A stretch of DNA of 7,140 bases from Pseudomonadales bacterium (lineage in GTDB: Bacteria; Pseudomonadota; Gammaproteobacteria; Steroidobacterales; Steroidobacteraceae), in the NCBI GenBank assembly GCA_020442965.1, contig JAGRJB010000189.1, forward strand, positions 1 to 7,140, in the 5' to 3' direction. Numbering within the stretch: the stretch's first letter is position 1; each line of letters opens with the position of its first letter. Shown piece after piece: positions 1 to 6,699 of this stretch. The position numbers and the translations under genes are program-made. The notes beneath the pieces are model-generated. The model worked only from the letters and a program-made list of their open reading frames with translations, ran no database searches and was not told the DNA's origin.

Positions 1-3000
1 TCGAACTCACGGTCGACCGATTGCAGATCGACCTCGCTTTGCTGGCGCTCTGGCGCAGGTCCGTTGTGATCGAAGCTGGCGCGGCCGATGGCGTGCGCCT
101 GCATCTGACTGAGCCACGCGATCCGCCGGACGACAAACCGCTGTCGTTCGAAGCACCGATTGCTGTGGAGATCAGGGCGTTCGAGTTGCGCGATGGCGTT
201 GTGAGTCGCCACGGAGAAGCGCTTGTGGACATCAAGTCTGCGCATTTGCAAGCCGTGTGGAGCGGCGACACATTGGCGATTCAGCGACTCGACCTCGATG
301 CGCGGCAGGGCGAAGTGCAGCTGGCGGGCTCGGTGGCCGGAGCCAAGCCGTACCGTGGGCAATTGCGCGGCAACTTCGTCTGGCGGCAAGCGGACCAGCC
401 GTGGGCGGGGAGCCTGAGCGCTGACGCCGCCGGTGCGCAGGTCGCTGCAGTGGTCAGGCTGCAGCGCCCGATCGTCGCCAACCTGCGGACCACTCTCGGC
501 CAGGATGACGAGCTGCCGTGGCAGATGCTTCTCGATATCCCGCCGACGGATCCGCGCGGACTCTTGCTGGCGGACTCATCCACTGTGCGCAAGTTAGGAG
601 CAGCGCTACGCGGATCGGGCACGTTATCCGGTGGTCAAGTGAGTGGTTATATCGACCTGAATGCGGAGCGATTGCACATTGAGCGCCTGCAAGTGAATCC
701 GGGCGACCCCGCGACGCGAATTGATGGACTGCTGCGCTGGGGTGCTGGTCAATTGACCATTGCAGGTGACGTACACACGACGGTTGAGCCGGTGGTCGTG
801 GATCTTGGCGTCAACTGGCGGGACTTCTCGATTCCGGCCGATCTCGCCGGACAGCTGTTGCAAACCCGCGGCAAAGTCTCGGTCAAGGGCACGAGCCAAT
901 CCTATCGTGCGGTCGGCGATGTCGCGCTCGGTCCGCCTGGTCGCCTTGCCGACCTGCAACTGGCACTAACAGGTTCCACCGAGATGGTGGCACTTGAGCG
1001 GCTGGCACTCAAACAACCCCAAGGAGAGCTGACAGCCAGCGGACGTATTGCCTGGATCCCCGAATTCAGCGGCACAGTCGCGGCGCGAGCGCGCCAATTC
1101 AATCCGGGTGAGTTGTTTTCAGGGTGGCCCGGCTCACTCGTCAATGGCACGGCGAACCTGTCACTCGGTATCGATCGTATCCTGACGGGCTCACTCGACC
1201 TCCAGACCAACGACAGTCGTTTGCAGATCTCGAGCACGCGCGTTGCTCAAGCCGGTGGCGACGCAATGGACGCCGAGGCTACGATGAGTATTCGGTCGCT
1301 CGGGGCGTGGCTGCCGGATGCGACCGGCAGCGCGACCGCGCGGCTGAGCGCGCGTGGCACCTGGCCGCAGTTTGCAGTCTCGGCGGACCTCCGGGCCGCC
1401 GAACTCCGTGGAGTCGCGGCCGGGCTGTCAGAGTTCGGAGCCGTAGTGACAGCCATCGTGAGCGACACCGGCGTGCGCGGCAGCATCGATACGCTGCAGT
1501 TCGCCGCCGACACCGTCGGCACAGTCAATCTACGTCAACCGGCGCGCTTCGAATATGCCGATCGCAGCGCAAGCCTGTCGCAATCCTGCCTCGGCAGCGA
1601 GAAGTTCAGCGCCTGTTTCGCAGGGGAACTGCAAGCCTCTGGCGCGGGCAAGGCAGACTACCAAGTGGAGCGAATACCCCTGGCCTTGGCGCTCGCCTTG
1701 TCTGGCAGTTCGGCGCCGCTATCGATCGACGGCGCGATCGATGGCGCGGGAACAATACAGCGCACCGCTACAGGCGAGCTCAGCGGCACGGCACAGCTGC
1801 GCTCTGCTCGCGGCGCAATTTCGCAGTCAGCGGAGTCCGGTCCGAGCGCCACGCCCCTGCTGACGTACAACGACCTGCAGCTCAATGGCGAATTCTCTGG
1901 CCGTGACGTCACGCTAACGATCGGAGCGAAACTCGATCAGAACGGCGATCTCGATGGCCGGCTCACGGCGACCGGCGTGGGTAAAACATCGACCGCGCTC
2001 GCAGGATCCGTCAGCGCCAAACTGCCCAGCGTCGCGGTGCTCGGCGTACTGACGCCTCAGTTGGTAGACGTGCGCGGCAGCGCGGCCCTGCAAGCTTCGA
2101 TCGCCGGAACCCTGCAGCAGCCGCGCATCACCGGGCAGCTCACAGTGAGTGAATTCGCATCTGACGTGCCCAGACTTGGATTGAAGCTGCACAATGGCCA
2201 GCTCCGAATCACGCCGCAAGACGATGGGCGCATGCAGCTCGCCGGCAGTCTCGAATCCGGCGAGGGTAAACTGCAATTCGCTGGCACCGCTGCGCTCGAT
2301 GGTGCAACGCGAATCGCCATCAAGGGCGAGAATTTTCTTGCAGCGGACTTCCCGGGAGTGCGCGTCATCGCGACGCCCGATCTCGTATTTCAGCGTAGTG
2401 AAGAGCAACTCTCGTTGACCGGCTACGTCTCACTACCGCGCGCGGACATCGATCTCGCCCGCCTGCCGCGTGGCACGCGGCCGCAAACGGCTTCGGACGA
2501 CGTGGTCATCGTCGACGCCGACGATTCAGGCGCTGCCACTGAGCGGAGTCTGCCCCTGACGGCCAACATCCGCATCGACCTTGGCGACAACGTGAAGCTT
2601 GCCGGTTACGGGCTCGATGCCAAAGTCAGTGGCGCGCTCATGGTGCGCGAGCGCAGCGGGGAACCGACCACGGGCTCCGGTGAAGTGCGCGTCGCTGGTA
2701 CGTACAAAGCGTACGGCCAGGATCTGACGATTCGTCAGGGCCAGTTGTTATACGCAGCGACGCCGCTCGACAATCCGCGCTTGACGATCGTCGCCGTACG
2801 TTCGGTCGGTACGGTCACAGCGGGATTGCGGGTGACGGGTCCAGCGAAGAATCCGCAGCTCTCAGTGTTCTCCGATCCGGCGATGGGCGAGGCGAACGCA
2901 TTGTCATATCTGGTCGCCGGCAAGCCGCTCGATCAGATCGGCAGCGGCGACGGCGATGCCATGACAGCGGCGGCGCGCTCGCTCGGCACGGCCGCCGGAG

Positions 3001-3257
3001 GTCTGCTCGCAAAGAACATCGGCAGTCGGCTCGGAATCGATGAAGTCGGAATCAGCGACAATGAGATGATCGGCGGCGCAGCATTGACTGTCGGACAGTA
3101 CCTGTCGCCGCGGCTCTATCTGAGCTACGGAGTTGGCTTGTTCGATCCGGGCGAGGTAATCACCTTGCGGTACAAGTTGAGCGACGAACTCGCCCTCAAA
3201 GTGGAACAGGGCAATGAACGTTCGCGCGGCGGCATCGAGTATCGCATTGAGAAATAG
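1..3257 (+). CDS. tamB: TamB-family translocation and assembly module protein (5'-truncated by window edge)
   Basis: TamB is a long inner-membrane-anchored periplasmic protein that works with the outer-membrane protein TamA in envelope biogenesis, in outer-membrane protein assembly and/or inter-membrane lipid transport. The reading frame is open from nt 3 (ELTVDR precedes the TTG at nt 21), so that TTG is not the real start; the signal-anchor and N-terminal part lie outside the window. Residues here are counted from nt 21. About 650 residues of repetitive beta-rich sequence are followed by the conserved C-terminal TamB/DUF490 domain, roughly residues 660-1078. It shows the expected acidic linker with DDVVIVDADD near residue 826, the block DPAMGEANALSYLVAG from residue 952, and SYGVGLF from residue 1035, ending in GGIEYRIEK. 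A cysteine pair, C523 and C532, lies mid-protein and could form a disulfide. The TAG stop is 18 nt from the end of the convergent lipoprotein gene. tamA would be expected upstream but cannot be seen. No damage is visible in the frame. Confidence 0.93.
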   Translation, partial: ELTVDRLQIDLALLALWRRSVVIEAGAADGVRLHLTEPRDPPDDKPLSFEAPIAVEIRAFELRDGVVSRHGEALVDIKSAHLQAVWSGDTLAIQRLDLDARQGEVQLAGSVAGAKPYRGQLRGNFVWRQADQPWAGSLSADAAGAQVAAVVRLQRPIVANLRTTLGQDDELPWQMLLDIPPTDPRGLLLADSSTVRKLGAALRGSGTLSGGQVSGYIDLNAERLHIERLQVNPGDPATRIDGLLRWGAGQLTIAGDVHTTVEPVVVDLGVNWRDFSIPADLAGQLLQTRGKVSVKGTSQSYRAVGDVALGPPGRLADLQLALTGSTEMVALERLALKQPQGELTASGRIAWIPEFSGTVAARARQFNPGELFSGWPGSLVNGTANLSLGIDRILTGSLDLQTNDSRLQISSTRVAQAGGDAMDAEATMSIRSLGAWLPDATGSATARLSARGTWPQFAVSADLRAAELRGVAAGLSEFGAVVTAIVSDTGVRGSIDTLQFAADTVGTVNLRQPARFEYADRSASLSQSCLGSEKFSACFAGELQASGAGKADYQVERIPLALALALSGSSAPLSIDGAIDGAGTIQRTATGELSGTAQLRSARGAISQSAESGPSATPLLTYNDLQLNGEFSGRDVTLTIGAKLDQNGDLDGRLTATGVGKTSTALAGSVSAKLPSVAVLGVLTPQLVDVRGSAALQASIAGTLQQPRITGQLTVSEFASDVPRLGLKLHNGQLRITPQDDGRMQLAGSLESGEGKLQFAGTAALDGATRIAIKGENFLAADFPGVRVIATPDLVFQRSEEQLSLTGYVSLPRADIDLARLPRGTRPQTASDDVVIVDADDSGAATERSLPLTANIRIDLGDNVKLAGYGLDAKVSGALMVRERSGEPTTGSGEVRVAGTYKAYGQDLTIRQGQLLYAATPLDNPRLTIVAVRSVGTVTAGLRVTGPAKNPQLSVFSDPAMGEANALSYLVAGKPLDQIGSGDGDAMTAAARSLGTAAGGLLAKNIGSRLGIDEVGISDNEMIGGAALTVGQYLSPRLYLSYGVGLFDPGEVITLRYKLSDELALKVEQGNERSRGGIEYRIEK

Positions 3258-3275
3258 CAGCGCCTGCGCGCCTGT

Positions 3276-4751
3276 TCAAGGGTCGAGCGTCGAACCCGTT
3301 CGCACCACGCTGAAACGCGTGTTCTCGATCGGCGAGGCGGCTATCATCTCATTGGAAAGCACGCCGCCGAGCCCGCTGGCGCCGCGCGCCCAGCTGCACG
3401 CGCCGCCGAAGCGTCCTGAACGAGTCGGCAATCCCTGGATCGGGATCGGCGCGGCCGTATCGGTGAACAGCGTACCGGCGGCCTCATCAGCGATCGGGAA
3501 TACGACACAGCCGGCATAAAATCCTGCCCCCACCGCCGGCGTGACTAACAACAGCGGTGCACTGTCAGAATTCGCCAGTAGCGCCGGGGCGGTGAAGAAG
3601 CTTGCGCCGAGCGGCGCGGCATCCGTTGCCTTCAGTATCGTGCGAACGTAACTCAGTGTCGACAGATGATCGGTAGTTCGCAGCAGCACGATTGCTTGTG
3701 GGTTGACGCCGTTCGAGCCAGCCGATGGGCAGGCGAATACGAAGTCAATGGTTCCGTTCCGTACAACCGCCGATCCCTCACTGACAACCAGACAATTGGC
3801 AAGGTCCGCAGCGAGTGAGTTCACGACATGGCGAGCCGTGAGTTCGGGCGGCGTCAGATTCCAGCCGATCACTGGAATCTCCGCCGACCACGGCCCCGCG
3901 GGATCGGCGGCGGTCCACATCACGATCGCGCCGAGATGGTAGAGCGTGCGCTCCGGTCCCGCAGGGTAGAGAAAATACTTGTGGGCGAACAGCTTGTAGC
4001 GCTTCCTGGTCGCCGGATCGGTGCTGTCGTCGATCAGCCAACTGGTCTCATACACCCAGCGTCCGTTGCAGGTCGCAGCGCCGCAGGCCGCATGCTCAGG
4101 TAGCGTATCGGTGACCGTGGCGACACCCGGTACGCCCACGCCCGCGACTTTGGTAAACGTCGCTCCATTGTCCGTGCTGCGCGCCAGATTGATGCCCACG
4201 TCTTGCACCAGTTGCCCCTGCGGATCGCGGCTGAAATCCACCCCTGAGTAGGACATCCACAGCTCGTTGCTGCCGGTACGCAATAGCGACGGATCGAAGA
4301 TGCCACTGCGGCTCGTATCACCCGCGATGGCGAGATCCTGGTACCGCACGCGGTCGGATGCGCGCGGCGTGAAGGCAGCGGACTGCGCCGCTGCACCGCT
4401 ACCCGCGCGATTGCGGGCGCGCACACTCGCGGTGTAGACCGTGCCGTTGCTGAGGCCGCGGATGAGCGCGTGCCGGCCGACGATGGCGATATTGGCGGTA
4501 CTCGCCTGTGGCATGAGCGTAATCTCGTAAGCCTCAACGGGCGCACCGCCGTCGTCCGCAACCGGGCTCCACCCGAGGCTGGCCGCTCCGTCGCCCACGT
4601 TGCTCGTCACACCGACCGGCGCACTCGGCGGCCCGACCGCGGCAATCGTCGGTCCGTCGCCACCCCCACCACCGCACGCCGACAGCAACGTCGTGAGCAG
4701 CAACGTCAGGGAAAGCGGCGAACGGTGCAGCGACCCGACACGCATTCTCAT
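3276..4751 (-). CDS. Outer-membrane-type lipoprotein with fibronectin III domain and sialidase/GH43-like propeller region
   Basis: This 491-residue exported lipoprotein begins with a signal peptide (Arg-rich start, hydrophobic residues 13-23) and a lipobox LLSAC with the lipidated cysteine at C26. No Asp follows at +2, so outer-membrane sorting is likely. A glycine run (27-31) gives a flexible tether. Residues about 42-130 form a fibronectin type III domain (PSAPVGVTS, then YTASVRARNRAGSG). The rest resembles a five-bladed beta-propeller: FDPSLLRTGSNELWMSYSG at 152-170, an Asp-box STDNGATF at 192-199, WTAADPAGPWS at 279-289, and SEGSAVVRNGTIDF at 324-337. These resemble motifs of sialidase and GH43 folds, but a catalytic set is not assured, so enzyme or carbohydrate-binding roles are both open. 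C223, C228, C320, C341, C415 and C452 could form disulfides in the periplasm or at the surface. The ATG overlaps the upstream enzyme's TGA (ATGA), with a weak GAAG Shine-Dalgarno 8 nt before it, which suggests translational coupling. Confidence 0.85.
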   Translation of the reverse strand: MRMRVGSLHRSPLSLTLLLTTLLSACGGGGGDGPTIAAVGPPSAPVGVTSNVGDGAASLGWSPVADDGGAPVEAYEITLMPQASTANIAIVGRHALIRGLSNGTVYTASVRARNRAGSGAAAQSAAFTPRASDRVRYQDLAIAGDTSRSGIFDPSLLRTGSNELWMSYSGVDFSRDPQGQLVQDVGINLARSTDNGATFTKVAGVGVPGVATVTDTLPEHAACGAATCNGRWVYETSWLIDDSTDPATRKRYKLFAHKYFLYPAGPERTLYHLGAIVMWTAADPAGPWSAEIPVIGWNLTPPELTARHVVNSLAADLANCLVVSEGSAVVRNGTIDFVFACPSAGSNGVNPQAIVLLRTTDHLSTLSYVRTILKATDAAPLGASFFTAPALLANSDSAPLLLVTPAVGAGFYAGCVVFPIADEAAGTLFTDTAAPIPIQGLPTRSGRFGGACSWARGASGLGGVLSNEMIAASPIENTRFSVVRTGSTLDP

Positions 4752-6139
4752 CTGCCGCGCTTCGCGGGTGCCAATAGCCTTGCCAGCGCACTCACGTCCG
4801 CAACTTTGTCGAGCCGTTGCACGGTTTCCGCGATCTCGCTCACGCGGCTGGCCGGTAACAACCCGTCGCTCATCGCCTCGAGTTTCGCGACGACCTCGGC
4901 ATAGCCGTATTTGGGCTTGTCATCCGGGAACGTCGCGCTCTGCTCTACGCGCTGGCCGTTCTTCAGCGTGATCTCGACGCGCGTGCGCATGATGTTGCGC
5001 TTGAACCAGTCGAGATCCATATCCGCGTCTTCGATACATTCGATGCGTCGCATCATTGCGCGGACCGGCGCGCTCCTGATCTTGCGTTCAGCATACAGCG
5101 CGGGCGTCAGCGGCTCGCGTAGCAGCGTCGTGGCAACCGCGTAGGGCAGAGAGAACTGCGCGTCGACCGCGCCTTGCGGATCGAAGTCTGCGATCCGCGT
5201 GACGCCGACATTCCACACCCTGACTCTCTCCACGTCCCTGGAGCGAATATCGTGCTCGGCGATCAACTTTGTCAGTGCCACAAAAGGTGGGTGACTCCAG
5301 GCGATCGACGGATGCAGCTTGAAATCAGTCCCAAGTATCAACCATTCGCGGCCCAGACCCTGCGTCATCTTCTTGAAGTCGCACTGATCGGAGCCCGCCA
5401 TGATCCAGAAGCCCTCCTTGCCATCCAGAATGCCATGACCGCCGCGAAAGCCCGCCTTTGCCGACAGCGCGCCCATCACGCCAGCCATCGACATCCAGCC
5501 CCAACCAAGCTTTGCTTCGCGCATCGGGCGCGTCTCATCGACGATGCCGAAGTACTTGTAAGCAGACGGCACGGGTGCATAGGTCCCGGTAACGCCCATC
5601 GCGGCATCCATCTGCACCGCATTCAGTTTCAGCAGGTTGCCGGCCGCCGCGCAAGCTGCAAACGGCGTGTACTGCTGCCCCCACACTTGCGCACCTCGCG
5701 CGGGTGTAGGCTGCATCGACCAGCCGATACGCGTACCCAGTTCATAGCCCGCCACGACACCCGCAATCATCGCCTTGCCGGAAGCACCCAGAGATTCGCC
5801 AACTGCCAACACCGCCGGAATCACGATCGGTCCGGCATGAATCACATACTGGCAGACATCCTCGTAGTCGAGCGCGAAAGCAAGCCCGCCGTTCGCGTAC
5901 GCCGCCATGGGTCGTGAAACGCGGGTACCGTCACCGATCAACGTGGCGTCTTTGATGCCACCGCCCGTTTCCTTGGCGAGTCCGGTGTGCAGACGACCAA
6001 TGCGTGTCTGCGCACCACCGAGCGCCGCCGCCACAATATTCAGAACGGCGATCTTGGCCGCCGCAACAGCTTCGGATGGCAGCTTCTGATAGCGCAGGTC
6101 AGACGCAAACGTCGCGAGCTGTCGAGTCACGGTTGGCAT
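4748..6139 (-). CDS. MmgE/PrpD-family protein (2-methylcitrate dehydratase / cis-aconitate decarboxylase-like)
   Basis: This is a cytoplasmic enzyme of the MmgE/PrpD family, whose members include 2-methylcitrate dehydratase, cis-aconitate decarboxylase and iminodisuccinate epimerase; the substrate here cannot be read from sequence. The ATG at nt 6139 gives 463 residues, a normal family length, and is preceded by GGAGTGATC with 5 nt between GGAG and ATG. A TTG at 6178 or ATG at 6172 would add 13 or 11 residues but has no ribosome site. Counting from 6139, family signatures are AYANGGLAFALDYEDV (80-95) with D91 and, ten residues on, H101; EAKLGWGW with K210; FKLHPSIAWSHPP with K274; and QFSLPYAVATTLL with Y333. 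From memory of cis-aconitate decarboxylase, these match its active-site Asp, His, two Lys and Tyr. The usual mid-protein GFHxT histidine is not found (there is no His at all between H101 and H235). No signal peptide is seen. The gene overlaps the downstream lipoprotein gene by 4 nt. Confidence 0.92.
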   Translation of the reverse strand: MPTVTRQLATFASDLRYQKLPSEAVAAAKIAVLNIVAAALGGAQTRIGRLHTGLAKETGGGIKDATLIGDGTRVSRPMAAYANGGLAFALDYEDVCQYVIHAGPIVIPAVLAVGESLGASGKAMIAGVVAGYELGTRIGWSMQPTPARGAQVWGQQYTPFAACAAAGNLLKLNAVQMDAAMGVTGTYAPVPSAYKYFGIVDETRPMREAKLGWGWMSMAGVMGALSAKAGFRGGHGILDGKEGFWIMAGSDQCDFKKMTQGLGREWLILGTDFKLHPSIAWSHPPFVALTKLIAEHDIRSRDVERVRVWNVGVTRIADFDPQGAVDAQFSLPYAVATTLLREPLTPALYAERKIRSAPVRAMMRRIECIEDADMDLDWFKRNIMRTRVEITLKNGQRVEQSATFPDDKPKYGYAEVVAKLEAMSDGLLPASRVSEIAETVQRLDKVADVSALARLLAPAKRGR

Positions 6140-6144
6140 GATCA

Positions 6145-6148
6145 CTCC
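6145..6148 (-). promoter_or_regulatory. Shine-Dalgarno site deciding the MmgE/PrpD start
   Basis: On the minus strand GGAG followed by TGATC lies 5 nt before ATG 6139. It matches the anti-Shine-Dalgarno well, whereas the in-frame upstream TTG (6178) and ATG (6172) have nothing comparable. This is why the shorter 463-residue protein is preferred. Confidence 0.8.
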
Positions 6149-6153
6149 ACGCG

Positions 6154-6171
6154 TGGGCGTCGATTCGCCCA
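6154..6171 (-). other. Small hairpin just upstream of the MmgE/PrpD ribosome site
   Basis: A perfect 6-bp stem, TGGGCG (6154-6159) and CGCCCA (6166-6171), encloses a 6-nt loop. It lies between the end of the small secreted gene (6189) and the Shine-Dalgarno of the enzyme gene, and covers the alternative upstream ATG. No T-run follows on the minus strand, so it is not a Rho-independent terminator. It may be an mRNA stability or processing element, or chance in GC-rich DNA. Confidence 0.35.
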
Positions 6172-6188
6172 TCGCCAATCATGCACGC

Positions 6189-6542
6189 TTAGAACTTGAT
6201 GCGGTACCGGAAGATGAGCGTTGCGTCATTCGGATTCATATCCAGGCTCAAGCCCGGTCGCGCTGATTCCATCCACAACGCCGATGACAGCCAGCGCAGA
6301 TGCAGCGGCAGCTTGCCCGCAACCACGACGCGGTGCTGCAGTTCCTGCGATCGATCACGCTGGATCCAATGCAGCGGCATTTGGCCGACGACACCAACGG
6401 CAGGCGGAATCGTTAGTGCAGGAGCGGTGGGATCGCGGGCGAACACCGCGGTCGATGCGGCGATCGACAGCAGCAATGCCGTGATGCGCAAGCAGACAAG
6501 CCCCAACTCACCACTGTGCCGAATCGATGCGGCTGACTTCAT
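6189..6542 (-). CDS. Small secreted protein of unknown family, C-terminus resembling an outer-membrane beta-signal
   Basis: I do not recognise this 117-residue protein. From ATG 6542 it has a basic start (MKSAASIRHSGE), a hydrophobic stretch (about residues 14-35, LGLVCLRITALLLSIAAS and on) and a plausible signal peptidase site after AVFA at residue 36 (V-F-A before RDP). The mature part is about 80 residues: a Pro-rich segment, then stretches that could be amphipathic beta strands (KLPLHLRWLSSALWMESA and NDATLIFRYRIKF). The terminal aromatic F with alternating hydrophobics resembles the beta-signal of outer-membrane barrels, although 80 residues is short for a barrel. The frame stays open to nt 6707, but that longer version would bury the signal peptide and overlap the divergent gene, so 6542 is preferred. 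No clear Shine-Dalgarno precedes it. It lies 49 nt upstream of the MmgE/PrpD gene on the same strand and may be cotranscribed. A decayed remnant of a larger outer-membrane protein is the alternative. Confidence 0.6.
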   Translation of the reverse strand: MKSAASIRHSGELGLVCLRITALLLSIAASTAVFARDPTAPALTIPPAVGVVGQMPLHWIQRDRSQELQHRVVVAGKLPLHLRWLSSALWMESARPGLSLDMNPNDATLIFRYRIKF

Positions 6543-6699
6543 GGTGGACAATCTAGTGCAGCCCGCGTCACCACCCTGCGACGCACGGCGCATTTTCTCG
6601 CCGGCGACATACCCAGCATTGCCGAAACGAGCGGTGCCTCGCCACACATTGTGAAGAACGGGCACAATATGTCCGCCACTCCCGGACCGGAATTTGCAA
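6543..6699. promoter_or_regulatory. Divergent intergenic control region
   Basis: This stretch of about 157 nt separates the minus-strand small secreted gene from the plus-strand thioesterase-like gene, so promoters for both directions should lie in or near it. It is less GC-rich than its surroundings around 6640-6700. I cannot assign convincing -35/-10 pairs: TAGATT on the minus strand (complement of 6550-6555) is a possible -10 element but has no good -35 partner. An inverted repeat at 6644-6672 is the strongest signal. Confidence 0.55.
6644..6672. promoter_or_regulatory. Operator-like inverted repeat
   Basis: The arms ACACATTGTG (6644-6653) and CACAATATGT (6663-6672) are inverted copies matching at 9 of 10 positions, separated by 9 nt. 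Arm centres are 19 nt apart, about two helical turns, as expected for a dimeric transcription regulator. The dyad ends 27 nt before the thioesterase start codon, so a bound protein could affect that promoter and possibly the divergent one. No regulator gene is visible in the window. A stem-loop in the thioesterase mRNA leader is the alternative reading. Confidence 0.5.

Noticed and set aside
1724..1747. 12-nt tandem duplication (GATCGACGGCGC / GATCGATGGCGC) in tamB
   Set aside because: It encodes an in-frame IDGAIDGA repeat in a repetitive beta-rich protein; a two-copy repeat of this size does not suggest a separate element.
1124..1906. 260-codon plus-strand frame overlapping tamB in another frame
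   Set aside because: It is an Arg-rich low-information translation inside the continuous TamB frame, a shadow.
1914..2408. 164-codon minus-strand open frame inside tamB
   Set aside because: It lies wholly antisense to well-conserved TamB sequence, has no recognisable domain, and is explained by open antisense frames in GC-rich DNA.
3280..3297. Imperfect stem-loop GGGTCGA / TCGAACCC as a bidirectional terminator
   Set aside because: It has a bulged 7-bp stem with a 3-nt loop and no T-run on either strand, and it lies within the coding end of the lipoprotein gene.
5174..5917. 247-codon plus-strand open frame opposite the MmgE/PrpD gene
   Set aside because: It is Arg/His-rich without family motifs and fully antisense to a clear enzyme gene, so it is a shadow frame.
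6550..6555. TAGATT on the minus strand as a -10 box of a leaderless small-gene transcript
   Set aside because: No -35-like hexamer lies at a suitable distance, so it cannot be called a promoter from sequence alone.
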